Counted from the stretch's first letter, positions 1-26,792 are shown. The stretch is 64,000 nt of DNA from Styela clava (GCF_964204865.1 NC_135259.1:12782974-12846973), one strand, 5' to 3'. Notes: generated from the sequence alone by a model not told the origin. Numbers and translations are program-made.

Positions 1-1461
1 TACAGCAGCAATAATTTGTAGTGAGACATATAAGCGAGTGCGTTTTTTTATATTACGGTATAGCAGACTCAGTTGAATTAACATGGAATGAAATATCTTG
101 ATCAGAATTAGCGTTACTTTTGGTTTATCCAAAATAAGACTTTGAATAGCAGCTTATTTGTGTGACTAGGATCAGATTACCGGATTTTTTTTACAAAAAT
201 AAAAAAGTATAAGACAAAAGCAAGAAAAAAAAAGTAAATTAAGATCTAGCACTTTCATAAAGACATCGCTAGCTCTTAAAAACACTCGCACAGATAAAAA
301 AAAATGAGGTATAAAAAAGAATAAAGGATACGGCAGAAACTTGAATCGCAATACAACAGATATTTTGAAAATGCTCAAATTCAGTTTCTAACATTAAGGG
401 TTCGGGGTAAGGGTGAATATTTGAACATCGCTTGTTCCTGTAATAAACGTCAATAACACACGAAACCAATTTAAAAGTTATTGTCCCAGGTGTAGTACAT
501 TAACAATTTATGGAAAAGTGGATATAACGTTTTAATGCAGGAATATGAAGCATGTCAAATGAAAGAAATCCTGCCACTCCTACTTAGTGGTACTCCAGTG
601 CTAATCCAGCAAAACAGTAAAAGGCAGTGAGATGGAATATGCCATTTTAGACACTTTTTTTTTATCAAGAAACGAGCAGTGTTTCAAGTTTTATATATTT
701 TTCTCAATTTTTATTTAGTTTTTGTTATAGTTTCGCATTTCCAAATATGGAAATGGGCATTTTTTTCTTAAATCTAGACTCCCTCCCTTTGTCGGTATTC
801 ATTACGCAATCTACACGCCACAGTCTTTCTAGCTTTCATTGCTTCACATAACCACCCTCGTTCATAAATCGCACCCTATAAAAAAGGACGTCGCCGTTTG
901 AAGCCGCTACTACGACAGACGGACATACAAGAAAAAGAAAACCGGGGGGAAACTAATCATCGTAAGAAGCAAACAGAAACAACAATGACATGATAAGTCC
1001 CCCCCATGAAAAAAAAAACGTGGCAATAAAGTAAAACTAAGAAAAAGCACCCAATTTTTCACCCAATGAATCGGTTACATGCACACAGAAATGTAGCACT
1101 ACACATCTGATTATGATTTCAAATATGAAAAAAATTTTGATTTTCCATAAAATCACATTATTTCCATTCGATTAAGATAATTTGATATAACAGAGCCAAA
1201 AATTGTGATTTATAATTTTAGTTCAGAATCATAACCCGATCAGAATTTTTTTAAGATACATGTGAAAATTACTTCAGACAGAATATACGTTACTACGCTT
1301 ATCAATACTGCCGCCACGATCAAATTTGAATATCTACGTAAATTACTATAAATGGGTTTATAATTCACTGACAAATATTACTACTTAATAAGAATTGTTG
1401 GTTATGACAAGAACATATTACTGCATTCTTTTTGACGAACGACTAGCAGATGGTTGTTGAT
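1..1461. other. Downstream of IGF2BP: probable 3' UTR plus intergenic DNA
   Basis: No coding exon is visible. The stretch lies just past the IGF2BP stop codon, and on the minus strand it is likely to hold a long 3' UTR. A minus-strand AATAAA (TTTATT on the plus strand) is at about 710-715 and is a candidate poly(A) signal. That would give a 3' UTR of roughly 750 bases, but nothing confirms its use. The rest is A+T-rich with short A runs. Confidence 0.35.
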
Positions 1462-14245
<12,784 letters not shown>

Positions 14246-16302
14246 ATTGTCCGGTTTTGAATGATGAATCCACTAAAGTGAAATGTGGAAAACCAGTTGT
14301 CCGAGCCTAGCGCGTTCCGCTGTATGGTTGTGACGGCCAGTTAAAAAGCTATGCGTAGTGTTCTTTGGGAAGAAAGCGCCATGTGCTTGTCAAGCAACTG
14401 TGACCCGCCCCTGAATAAAATGTCCGCAAATAATGGACGAAATTACGCGCTCGTGTGGCTATCTCATCGAAGTTAAGCATGCCGACAGTTGCACGGCTTT
14501 CGTCGTTTTATATCCGTAGATCGACAAGCGTACGCTGTAAATGGTGTCAGTAAAGTCGGCTCGGTAAGAGCTCTTTCTCATAGTTGCTGACGGCGCTCAT
14601 ACTGCAACGATTGCTTGTTCATCCCACTAACCGCTAAATCAAGTTCTAAACGACGAGAAAACTAAAACAAAATATTAAAATAAAAATACTGCCTTAAAGT
14701 ATCTGTTTGTTTTTTAGCATTCTCTGGAAAGTACCTTGTCTATTCATTGGTCCATTCACATCGTTTATATGAATTTATGCTATATAGCGACGGAAGCGAT
14801 GTTTTATCGGTTAAATACTGACTAATTTTGAAATAGATTTATAATTTGAAAAATTCAGTAAATTAATGGTATATATATTGAACGAAGTGCGACGAACTTC
14901 CACAAACAGGGACAGATAGTCATCTCAACGTCAAGTCCCAGAAAAGTCAGTAGAATTGAAATAACCAGAAGCAACTAAAATATGCGGTGTTTGATAGATA
15001 TACCCATGAAACAATGTCGTGCTAACATGCTTCTCAATGAGAATCGCTTTCCCAAACAATTACAGCTCGATTTAGAAAATTTCTTTCAGATTTTTAAATG
15101 AATTCCGACGGTTAAGGATCACTTTCGTCGAACTATTAGGCCTACGGTATGCGAAAGGGCCACATGATAGTCACGAAGTGTCATCAAAAAGCAATTAAAC
15201 ACATTTGGACTTTTCTTCAACTGAGAGATTAATCTCCCTCGGTGACTTGAAAACTCTTGTGCATGCGGCAGGGAGAATGGATTAGTAACTATATGTCCGG
15301 TCCGCGAAATATGTGCGCGATGATAAATTTTTGTTGGGTATCCACACAACTTTGTGTGAATTTCAAAAAAAGATTTTGTATTCAAATACGCATACTTCAA
15401 TGGCATTCATTGCATGGATATGCATCGTTTATTGTAAAGTTTTAACTTAGGGAATTGGTGAAATTGAGTTCTGTATCCCACACTGGGCGGCAAATTCCGG
15501 TGCTATTTGTCCTCAGGATTATATGTCAAACAAATGACATTTCATAATAGTCTCATGTTAAAATTTTATTATATCAACTTATGTTTGTTTGGTAGAATTG
15601 AGAATATTTTATGATGAAACTTCATATATATCTATCTCGTACAGTAGTAATGTAGATAACGGATTTTCCGTAAATCGCCATATTACCTTGGCAATCTCAA
15701 TCTCCGCGTACACGGGGTAACTTCAGTGATGTTGATGGCGCTCTTGTTTCAAGCGCAAGCCTATTGCGATACTGTCAGTGATTTAATACATATATATACG
15801 TTTCTTCATTTCATCTTCACATAGTAGTTTGATCAATGAATTTTCAATTTGTGGAATATACATATATTATCCATAACAGTAACATCTTCATAAATATCTT
15901 TATACCAATGTTATTTAATAAAGATAAACATACGGAGCAATTATAATAAGCGCTGGCGCTTTAACTCCGTCGTCTTTCGGGCCATCTTCTTTGTTTATTA
16001 TGTGCATGTTCAAATTTTCATGTGCGTAAAGACATACAACTTCCTTATTACAAAGAGCATATTATGATCAAAATAACCTTGAATTTTCCCTTTTCTTCTT
16101 TTCTCTAACTCATAAAATCTCATTTGTATTAATTTATTTTTTATAAATATCTATTTCACCCTCCTATGCGGGGTTGACCGTGTTACTGACAAATGTGTCT
16201 ATTTTTTAAATAAAAGTGCACAAAGGCAAAATAGGCTCAATTGATATATAAGGCAATATCGTTTTTGTCTTTCAATCAAATATCAACAACGATTCTTTTG
16301 TA
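14246..16302. other. Intergenic region between IGF2BP and the CCP-trefoil gene
   Basis: This stretch holds the IGF2BP promoter side (right after 14245) and the 3' flank of the next minus-strand gene. A minus-strand AATAAA (16133-16138 on the plus strand) is a candidate poly(A) signal for the CCP-trefoil gene, 165 bases past its stop. No exon-like ORF, RNA gene or clear transposon end was found in the remaining 2 kb. Confidence 0.4.
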
Positions 16303-19300
16303 CTACATTTTCTTTTGAGTGTGAACGGCAGCATACACCAAACAAAATTCACACATTCCAGATCCCATGTTCCGTATATCATAATCATGCTGAACGCTCA
16401 CCGCCCTATTCAAACCCACAAGTAGTGACATTGACTCAGAAAAATCCAAAGGTATTAGTTTTTCCGACGCTGAACCAGTTATGTATGTAACATCACGATT
16501 CGTTTTCTTCAGAGTCAATGTAACTTCAGCTTTTGATGGAAAAACTCCTTTTCCAGAGAAATGAGATATTCTGCATATTAAATGATATATAAAAATGATT
16601 ACTCCAATGCAAAAATGAAGATATATATAACAAACAACAAAATAATATCTAATAGCATTTGATATTGATACAGACCGAAGTGTAGTTTTTTGCGTTTCTT
16701 ATGTTAAAATTTATTCGGAATAATTTATTTAATTACACATATAAAGTGAGTAACCATTACTAAATATTTATCAGAATGAAAAGAGAACCTAAGCTCACCC
16801 GGTTGCTTGAAAGTTTTTTCCTCTCATTGATTTGAGTTGTCCTTTATGTTTTTGATCGACCAATTCGAAGTGGAGGGACGATGGAACTCCGTAGTTCATT
16901 CTCATCGCAAATGCCTGATATTATGATTGTTATGAAATTTTATATACAAAATGTAAGGGCAGGGATGATAGATTGTCAAAAAATAAACCTACCGACAATC
17001 GTGCGTAGTCTACTTCCAGGACGCTTTGATATTCACACTGGTGCGTCCCCAACGACATCCATTTTCTCCAAGCTGGAAGTCTAGGGGAGACTTTTATCTT
17101 AACAAAATCACGGGCATCTTTCCGTTCCGTGACTTTCCCATTTGAAAGATTTATTAGCATGTCACATTCTCTCGTTTTCAGATCTAAATAAAATATTACA
17201 AGTTTTTAAGAGTGCCCCGGGTTATCATGAGCACTTGGGTTCAGGACTTCAGGTTCCAGTTTATTTCAGTGGTCACGACGGTACTCTCATAGTATATGTG
17301 TACCAGGTTAGGGTTAGGCCATAATTTCATTCCGATTTTTCTTATTTTAATTCTATTACGAGTTCGGTACTGTCTGTGTTAGCCAAGTGAATATACCCCA
17401 CAGGTTTCAGTACCTTTACACAACTTGATGTAAAGTAGACAAACAAAGTTTGTTACATCCATATCGGTAGACATACTTCTGGAACGCCACAAGATTTGTA
17501 ACAAAGTAGGCAGGATACTAACTGGAGTGCTTGTGTGGAATTATATCTTAAAATCATTTGACTATTTCTTTGAAAATTTGAACACGCGAGTGACGCGACT
17601 CACCGATGCACTGTGCAGGGGGTGAATTACTCCATGACGGTACACCCTCATCGTTGTTGATACAGACCGTGACAGATGACCCTTCTCCGTGATCTCCACA
17701 TTCTATCGTGCAAACTGATCCGAGTCGGTCTCCACCAGTACAGACCGTTGTCAGTTTATTCCATTCCGCTTCTGGAAACACCGTTCGTAAATCTCCACAC
17801 TTGGGAGGGCCTGTTCAATAAAAATATAGTGCTCGGTTAACATTTTTTCTGGCAGTGATCATACCTATATATAGAGAGAGTCAAAGAATATTTTTCAACT
17901 TTCGAAGCGTATTTTATTCTGCCCAATGCTATAATACCGAAGGAATAATAAAAGCATTCACAAACCTAGTGCACTTACACATTGTTCAGTTTTACAAATA
18001 TTGACGATTCTGTTTACCAGGATGAATCCATTTGAAATGTAAACTTACCTTTGCACGATTCACCTTCGAATGAGTCTTGCCATTCTAGATTATCCATGCA
18101 TGCCAAGACATTTACTTCGTATCCTCTCAAAGTTTTACCGGTTGGACATTTTACAGAACATAATGTATCAGCGTTCATACCATCGGGACATTCTAGTACA
18201 GCATTTTCTGGTACAAAGGGGTTTTCACACTGCCGCGACACTGGAACAAAAATTCGATTTCATCAGTCTATTGAAATAGCAATGAATATTAATATCTCAA
18301 TTTTTAGATAGAATTTTAAGCTTCTTACAGTGGAAGAGTAATATAAACTTCTCGTAGACTGATGTGTTCGTACCCACAAGACTTGTTGCATATATATTTT
18401 CACATGATTTACCTATGCAATTGATCTGCGACGGGTGTGATGACCATTGTTGATTTGCTCTGCAACTTATCGTCGGTGGCCCCTCTAGCTTGTATCCAAA
18501 TGGACATATCAGTTTACATCTACTTCCAATTTTATAGTCATCAGAGCATGAATGCGTCAACAGATGTGATAGCTGTGGCATTGAGCAGGATAGTGCTGTA
18601 AAAGAATGAATTTAACAACTTGAACATCTCTTAAAAGTTAAAATTGCAACAATAAATGATTCGTAACTTACGAATACATCTGACAGTCCCAAACGACCAT
18701 TTCCCAGATATTCCACATCGTATGCTCGTCGCGCCAGTTTGCATGTAGCCCAGAGGACAGCTCACGCCGCAAACGGACCCAAACTTTCTTCCTTTTGTAC
18801 AATATACACTGGCCTCCGTCCCATCGTATGATCGTTGACCTTCAAGGACTATGTCATCCAACTCCAAAGCCGGGCATTGGATTTCTGAAAAATAATATGG
18901 CGTTGAAATCGAGAATATAATGCGTAGTCTATGTAAGAAAACAAACAGTGGACAAGACTATTATATTCAGCAATGTTTATTTTGATCTTATGACAAAAAT
19001 CAATAAAAAACACGAGCTCCGAACAGCGTTAAATTACCTGTACATTCCCAGTTGGTTGGTGCGGTCCATTCGCCCTGTTTGTTGCACGCTGCTGTGTTAT
19101 AAGACAATAGCTTGAACCCCCGGGCACAGGATGCTGTACAAGTACTTCCCACGTGGACTCCATTTGTGCAGTCCACAAACGTCCTCGGTGAAGTTTTGAT
19201 ATTGTTGCAGAATTCTCCTGAGAATGAATTGAATGGTTACGTTCATTTCTATGATTTGAATCGTCTTCTGTTAGATAAAATGACCATTATAGCTTACTTT

Positions 19301-22300
19301 TACAACGCCATGAGCCAGGAGACCACTCCTCGCTAGAGATGTGGCACGACCTTGTGGGTACTCCTTCCAACACAAATCTGTCATTGCATCTTGCATTACA
19401 GCGAATAACGTTACCAGTTGTCACGCAGTCGAGTCTACCATTAGGTAAACTGTCCTCCGTGAGTTTACAAGCAGATACTGAATGAATGATGTAAATGTAA
19501 TGATAAAACATTTATAATTTTTACATAACTAACTAAATTGAATTTAATGTTAAATGATAAATATGATTGCATACTATCCTTGAAACTACAAAATATATCG
19601 TCTTATACTAAAGCAACTGAAGCGGAAATAAAATGTTAGTGCGAAATGAATGCTGTTTATACGTACAGGGTGGCCAAAAACGAATTCATAGATTTCTTAA
19701 TTAGCCTAATGCTACGAAAATATATTTAAGACATGTTTCGGTATGATTGTGCCTCTAAGATTCATCAATCTACGCTTTGCTCAGAAGGTATATGTTCTTT
19801 CTAGAATATGTTCCGCGTGACCCGAGTTCTGTTTTTCTGTACAATGATTAAGTGAACAATGAAATTCAATGCGATATGTAAATAACAACAGATACCTTAC
19901 GTTAATCTAACCGATCGACCGAAAGTAAAATGAATGATTTCGGTCTCTATTAACGTATATATATATATATATATATAGCATATCTTTCAATTGATAAAAC
20001 ATATTAGGTTTCGCAATACCTTTTTCTGGTTGTGGTTTCAAAGGCAATTTTCGTCCAGGCAATTTGTCTGTTATCACTTCTGGCTTCTCTGAAAAGGTAT
20101 TTAGAGACATTTCATTTGTTGACTAAAATAGGATTTTTTTTCAGTTTTCAGTAATTAGGGTCCTAAAATCATGCCGATAAAAAAAACAAGGACGAGTGTG
20201 TGAACAGTTAGATATTTTATTTTTTTTCAGTTTTCGCTCCTAACTTTGTTTTTATAACGACATGATTTTAGGATCCTAATTATATATTTATAGACCAAGG
20301 GTGTGCAACCTTTAATACATGAGGGCCAGATAGAAATAACTGGGTGAAACCGCGGGCGCACGTTTATTTAACATAGGCTATGTATCTAGTAGTTACAGGC
20401 ACAAAAAATTTTGTTATTGCTCTTGTGACATGCGTAATTTGCACAAGCCAGTTGTTGAGGCATTGTAACGTCATAGGCATAGATAGATAATGAATTGGAC
20501 TCAGTGATACGCTTTGCAACACAGAGGCATTAAAAACTCGTTTCACGGGTGACACATCTTTCAAAATTGGCACTTCTCCGCGGGACTCACAATTTTTTCT
20601 TGAGGTTGCATTTGACTCGTGGGCCGCAGGTTGCACACCCCTGATATAGACGTATATATATCTATTTCCGATCATAAACGTAAAACACTATATCAAATGA
20701 AGATCTTCGTTTAGAAGATTACTAGATTACTAGAATTTACCTGTATAACATAAGTTTCTGTCATCATCAAAACAACATCCTTTGCTCTCACATATAGTCC
20801 TCGGAATTCCATACCATGTTCCTGAGCAATTGCTTCGTTTTGGCAGTTCAATTTGACATTGTTGATCTAAGACTAAAAAAGGCGACAAGTCAGGCATTAC
20901 CCATTATAGCGATGCCAACATAGACGGATGGCAAGTGGAGTGATGGATAAATGAATTTTGCTTGTAATAATTTGCTGTACAGTAAAACAGAGTGCGTGCA
21001 TATGCGTACGAGATAAAATATAACAAGTATTTGATGATGTATTATGTAAAAATTATTATTATTATTATTAATCTATTATGCTATAGGAGTATAGGTTATT
21101 ATATACATACAGTCAGTAATCAACTTAACATACATTTGTAGCAGTCTTTCTTTTTTGCATCCCAGCAGCATCTTGATTGTCGGCAAACCCGTTCAGTGAT
21201 CCCGTTGTATCGTGCGTCACAAAATGTGGTTGAACACATGCCGTTGTGCTGTCTGCTGGTCACGGAAAAGCTACTTCTTCCATCACCTGTAATTATATAT
21301 ATATATAGTTTTGGATTCAAGATAGTTGGCGTGGAAGGAGGTACACGAAATTGGTATGACGTAACGTGATATTCTGCTGGAGCATCAAGCGATAAACCGT
21401 ATATTCATACGTGTGCAATCGATTAAAAACAGTATATTCATGACTTTGACATATTATAGCACTATTGGTCTCGTCTTACCTTTAAACACTCGTCTGCATT
21501 CTGGTGGACTTGTGAAAGGAACGTGATCATCTCCCGCAAGTAACCATGTTCCTCTGTAGCAATCAATTGCAGTCGGGCCGCTTGCGTGAGCAAATAGTTT
21601 CTATTAAAAAGGGAACGTTTAATAATAACAAAACTGCACGACTTTCTGAATTTTACGATTCGGGTGTTTTAATGCCGACTTCCGCTAACTGAGGGTGTCG
21701 TTATGTGACGACATTATAGTTATATTCTTGATTTCATAATTTAAAGCTTTTAAATGAAATATTATACTTAATCTATACTTTGAACGTTATTCTGCATAAT
21801 ATGAGCGAAGAATAAGGGAAATTAAAAACAAACAAGCTAGAGCGAAGTACTCCATAACAGTATTATATTACTTATTTATTGTTTGTTAGGGTTACATTGA
21901 CTTACATTACATTTAATCTTGCAGTGTGTACCATCAAGATATTTCCCCACCGATTCACGAGTGGAACAAATCAACATGCCATTCTGAATGTTCGGAGTGT
22001 TGCAGCTTGCAATCTTTCCTACATTGACGTATTCAAATTAAAAATAAAAATTGCAAAAATATAGAAATCTGACTAATAGAGTGATAAAAAATATTGAAAC
22101 AAAATTTTTATTGGATGAATTTCATTAATCCGTGTATAGTTTGCATTTTGAGAACCACGAGTTAAAACGCGGGAACGAATAATCCTCGCTAATGCTGTGT
22201 TAATATTCGATTTCACAATTCACATAAAGCAGTAAATAACAGTTTCACTCGAACGTGTATAATTCACCGAGTCGCGCCAGTTGATTCATTCTCAGACAGA

Positions 22301-22637
22301 TATTTATGAAATTATTGGAAACGTGGGATTTTCTCCCAAGTCAATCATGGCATTATTTTTAACAACCCTTCGGTTTTCACCCAAACTTCAAAAAAACTAT
22401 ATAAAAAACGGAAAATGTATTCAACTTTAGGAGTAAAATGAATAAACTGCGAAACAAGCAAAAATACGATCTTCAAGTATGGTAATGTAATGATTACCCA
22501 GTGATTTAAATAGAACTATTTCTTAGTTTCGGTAGTTTAAAAATTCAATAGACACACTCACTTGCATCCGACGTCTTTATAGCAGAGTATAAAATGATGT
22601 AAATCCATAAGCTTATACATGAATGTACTACCTTCAT
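16303..22637 (-). CDS. Secreted CCP (sushi)/trefoil mosaic protein
   Basis: Predicted secreted modular protein; function unknown. Fourteen exons: 22562-22637, 21906-22018, 21480-21600, 21134-21286, 20741-20872, 20020-20088, 19298-19477, 19038-19217, 18672-18884, 18413-18595, 18049-18240, 17604-17810, 16993-17183, with the last two at 16799-16914 and 16303-16570, giving 797 aa in frame (15 segments counting both terminal pieces). Layout: signal peptide (MKVVHSCISLWIYIILYSA, 1-25), CCP1 (about 31-100, built from two exons), trefoil 1 (104-154; CRQSRCCWDAKKKDCY), trefoil 2 (155-198; ICESKGCCFDDDRNLCY), Lys/Pro linker (199-221), six more CCP modules of about 60-70 aa, one exon each (222-606), and a C-terminal region (607-797) I do not recognise. 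Most introns are phase 1, the classic shuffled-module pattern. CCPs suggest complement-like or adhesion roles and trefoils suggest mucosal secretion, but neither is shown. The start ATG is preceded by no better in-frame Met. Confidence 0.85.
17280..17488. mobile_element. MITE, family A, in an intron of the CCP-trefoil gene
   Basis: A 209-bp copy of the same family as 10194-10413, with ends GGTACTCTCATAGTATATG and ACATACTTCTGGAACGCC. It sits between the exons at 17183 and 17604. The body shares GGTTAGGGTTAGGCCATAATTT and TGTTAGCCAAGTGAATATACC-type words with the other copies. It is non-coding. Confidence 0.8.
20154..20280. mobile_element. Short palindromic MITE
   Basis: The two ends, ATTAGGGTCCTAAAATCATG at 20154 and CATGATTTTAGGATCCTAAT ending at 20280, are near-perfect inverted repeats of about 40-50 bp around a short A/T loop. 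Flanking TA or TAA repeats could be target duplication. It lies in an intron of the CCP-trefoil gene, directly next to a hAT element. Confidence 0.65.
20296..20643. mobile_element. Small non-autonomous hAT element
   Basis: Ends CAAGGGTGTGCAACCT and AGGTTGCACACCCCTG form terminal inverted repeats around 348 bp. Flanks TTATAGAC (20288-20295) and ATATAGAC (20644-20651) agree at 7 of 8 positions, the duplication length expected for hAT. A related copy is at 38164-38527. There is no transposase. Confidence 0.8.
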
Positions 22638-24386
22638 TCTGATATATATAACCTTACTAACGTTTCTTCGCAAATTTTCAAATGGAAATATTATTTATAT
22701 TTTTATATTCACCAAAATCAATTTAATAGAGTTATGCGCTAAATTTCAACGCACCACAGTTCGATATCTACAAGAAGCAAGCCCAAATAGACACTAAATG
22801 GGTATATATATCTGCGTTGACTTATAAACTTAGATAGTATGACGTCACTATTTTCGTCAGTTACTCGAGCATCAAGTTTGCGAGGGCGGATCGAATTACA
22901 GATGTGTCGTCTGAATATCAAAAAATAAACGTGTTATCTGATGAGACGTGACCTAAGTTTTTCGAAGGATACTCACCATTTTAAGTTAAATGGTTTCGGG
23001 TAGCTTGTGCTACCCTCGGGGTGTGAGATGTAAGTCGGTGTACTTTGTCATTGAATACTTTGTCATCACCTCTAACGATACGCCAGAATACTAGGACCGA
23101 GTGGGTTCCCAATTAGCATCGATACAAGTTATTGTGAATGCCAAATTTTATTTTCAATTGTCTGATCGGAATTAACCCGTTAACTGTCTAATATAGGCTA
23201 CTCTGTATGATTCCGACTGATTGAATGTTAAACTCAAATATCTAATTTTGTTCTGTTTTCACTTGGTATATTAGGATAGGATAAGTAGTTCACTATGTTG
23301 CGCTTTGCCATTACTGATAAAAAGAATTGTTTATTGCTCTTGATATTTTATTTGATACGATGGAAAGCAAATCGAAAAAAAAAAAATTTAATAGGGCTTT
23401 CCGTCCCGTATACATATTATCTGTAAGTTAGGGCCGTTGTATTAGTCCAAAGTCTGAGAGTTTGCTAACCAGCCAATTCACGAGGAATGTCTCTATTGTA
23501 TTTATTTTATTCGGTCACAGTGTGGATCTAATTTGAAATAAAACAACCACTGTCATTTATACAAAAAGGGGTTTTTAATTTTTTAAGACCCGAAATATAT
23601 TTGGTTAGCGCGCCTTATAGGTTGGTGGGCACTAATATTGAACCTAAGACCTGCTATGCGAAAATGTGTCACGAGAAGACTTCCGCTTACTTCTGTAGAT
23701 CATTTTCTGATGAAATATTCTCATGTATATATATAAGGAAATTTGATAGGAAATGTTTTCTATATACTGTATATGTATTAATAAAGTATATTGATGTAAG
23801 AACGTGCACGTGCGATTGAAGGTGAACAAGAATAAATATATATTGTCCTCGACAGACGTCTCAACAAACAATATATATGATTCCTGAATTTAAAAAATAT
23901 TGTAGCAATAAGAGGATGCATTTTCCTCATTAAAAAAATGAAAATTAAATGTGCTTGCATTTTGGATCGAATAAAACTATACACTGGTTTATTTGACAGA
24001 TGACTGTTAGTTTAGTTTACAGCGATCTAGAATGCAAATTAATTACAATAATATAACAATGAGCTCATTAAAAAGTGCGTTATCAGCAAATCTTTTGTGA
24101 TCACGATGTTGTCCCCACAAGCCAAATTAATCATTGTGCCCAACATGGCTCAGTCATCATAGACACGCCACTGTTTGGGTATCTCTCAAGTCCATGCACC
24201 GGAAAAAATAACTGGCTTACTACTCCGATCACCATATGATTAATCCGTCTTATCGGCTTTCTTTTCCCCTTGAATAAATATGTAAATCCTCCGCCGCTGG
24301 GGTAACATTCTCCGCGATTTCTTTGCCTTTATATCGCACGTGTTTGTTTCTATTCAATATTATAATTCATATTATTTCATCATTAT
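22638..24386. other. Intergenic, upstream of the CCP-trefoil gene
   Basis: A+T-rich with TA microsatellite runs. No convincing exon or element was found. A small hairpin, GGGTAGCTTGTGCTACCC, lies at about 22998-23015; its meaning is unknown. The first 200 bases should contain the promoter of the CCP-trefoil gene. Confidence 0.35.
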
Positions 24387-24617
24387 TCATTGTGTGGTTT
24401 GTTGTTTTATATTGTAAACTTTTGAATTAAATACGCCCTCTTTTTCAAATATAGCACCCAATTTCAACTGTTTTGAAGCTAAACCAGTACCGAAATACTT
24501 CGCTGTCTGTTGGTTACGATGTTTCATTCGCGCTACGTAATCCCTAGGAAGATGAACAATTCCCTGAAACTTTTCCCCAATAAGATGGATGAGTCTTTCG
24601 TGACCCCTCATCAACTG
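24387..24617 (-). CDS. Possible terminal exon of an unrecognised gene
   Basis: On the minus strand a good acceptor (TTGACTTACAG) at 24618 opens a 76-residue frame ending in TGA at 24387. Its composition is protein-like: it begins QLMRGHERLIHLIGEKFQG and later has HRNQQTAKYFGTGL. I do not recognise the family. No upstream exon could be linked to it in the 2.5 kb to the right, so it may be the last exon of a gene with a distant 5' end, a fragment of a dead gene, or a chance frame. Confidence 0.3.
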   Translation of the reverse strand, partial: QLMRGHERLIHLIGEKFQGIVHLPRDYVARMKHRNQQTAKYFGTGLASKQLKLGAIFEKEGVFNSKVYNIKQQTTQ

Positions 24618-26792
24618 CTGTAAGTCAATGTTCACCGTTTCTATTTTTCATGTGGATTATTGCTTTATATTGATTCTTACATTGTGAAAATGAATATCTG
24701 TATCTATAATTCATATATATACATGAAACTGAGCCTCCGTTTTTCCAAAAAAACGTATTATCGGGACATGACATTCATAATATATACACAAAATCAAGTT
24801 CCGGGGGAGACGCAAGACTTGCGAAGGCATGAACGAAATAACTTCTATTCATTTTGCATTCATTTACTACTGGGGGCTTTTGTGATAAACAATTGCTAAT
24901 ATGCAGCTGAATAAAACGATATATTCTCATACACGGGATCAGTAGTAATAGTTTGAATCCATTAGCATAAACTCACTCTGCATCTAGGATTCTATGTCCA
25001 ATAAGTATGAAGTTCAATTCCGATCCTCTAAGCAGGGGTGGCCAACACGTCGATCGCGATCGACCGTCGGTCGTTTCATCCTGAGTGGTCGATCGCGCCT
25101 GATCTTGAAACGTAACAAAAGACGTAAAAAATTTGTTTTAGACCAATATTCAAGCGGCGCCTATTTTGTGTTCCGAAGAGGCGAATACTGTGCGTGTGCG
25201 AAAGACGTTATGTCTGGCGCATATTGGACAAAGCTCGTTTTTACGTAACAGTTTACAAGTTTCGTCACTGATAAATATAAGAAACAAATGGGCCGACTTA
25301 GACCAATGAATGTTTCACTTCGGTATTATGTGGAAAATTTTGTTAATTCTGGTGTATAAAAAGTAATATTGGTCACCGTAGCTGGACATTAGAATGACCA
25401 TATTCAATGTTAATTTATATCAATTCTGAGCGTACCAGACAATTCCGGCGATTCTGCGTGAGCGGTAATACCTCCACTTTATTTTTTTAGGTGATGTCCC
25501 CAATTAAAATCGCATAACTTTCCTTAATATCTCCATGAGGCAGATAACGTCAAAATTTGACGCATACGTCAACGCAAACTACGATGAACCCTTTCGGTAA
25601 TTATATTCACCGCACTCCTAGAGAATCGTCTCTCATTGGGCAGTGAAAAGGTCTATGTCATAATCAGAAATAAAGTAACCCAATGAGCGATTTGACGCCT
25701 AAGTTGAGAAACATATAATAGCTTTGCAAAGTCCAACTAAACGATTAGGATTGTTAGGCCTAGAACCTAAAATTTAGTGTAAACTAAGTTCAGTTCAAAG
25801 TGGGAGGATTATTAGAAGGATGGCACTCGATAGAAACATCTTTGGTTAGGGTACCAAAAGTACAAATAGTACAACAGAAGTCTTACCATATATCACTTTC
25901 TACTTTATGCCCTTGTTGTTGTTGTTGTTGTTGTTGTTGTGAGAAATAAATAGATTTTCTAAGCATTTAGTCCTGGCGCTACTCTTATATGAGAGCAGCG
26001 TGTACACGCTTCGTATGACATCCGTTACAATTATTTTGCCAGTGTGCTATCATTTTGGTATTTATAGTTACAGTGTTCCAACCAACGACCGGTTCCAACC
26101 CAATATCTAAGAACAATTCCAAAGTATTATCCTCTATAAAGTCGAATTATGTTTTGGATTTGATAACGTGGTTCCACTTGAGTGGTTCCTTGGGAGAGGC
26201 TTCACCTTCCGTCTCCTTGCTTAGTTGTTGCAGTGTCTATTCGGCTGGTTGGACATCGCGAGTGATTGTTTGCGTATAATTGAAAGTGTAGCCTTAAAAT
26301 TGCCGATATTTACCGCACTGAATTATCAGTTTATAAAAAATAGTTTTGTGACAGATCCGCCAAAGTTTACATTGCTTTATACAGTAATATTCTGGAGTAC
26401 CGGTATCACAAATTTTTCACTTTGATTTTTAATACCCTGATAGCGGTACCAAACAAAAATAGAAGTCCCGATTTAAAAGTGTATTGTGTTTCTAGTACAT
26501 ATATTTCGGTGGAGTTGTGTAACATAGGAAAATAATGTTTGGCATTGAACATTTTCTGAGTTTGATATATCTATATACTGATATACCTGTATACAGATAA
26601 CGGTAGCAGTTTTTCTGAAAATATTGCACTTATTTCGGTATTACTTCTGATATCTACGTCGTAATACTGTAATAGATGAGACTTACATTTTTTTCTATAA
26701 TCCAACTGAAACTTGAATTGTATCTTATCCTAGGGCTAAACCAAGAACAGAAGAATAGGGCTGTAGCAGTAACAAAGTGATGAGCTGAAAAA
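24618..26792. other. Intergenic; one solo hAT-like end and a GTT repeat
   Basis: At 25033 a solo hAT-type end, CAGGGGTGGCCAACACG, is followed by a run of the palindromic word GATCGCGATCGAC. No matching right end was found, so it is probably a truncated copy. A (GTT)n microsatellite of about nine units lies at 25914-25941. No exon was seen. Confidence 0.45.

Noticed and set aside
14455-14495. Short 5S rRNA-like word (CGAAGTTAAGCATG)
   Set aside because: Only about 14-17 bases match the 5S internal control region; the rest of 5S is absent.
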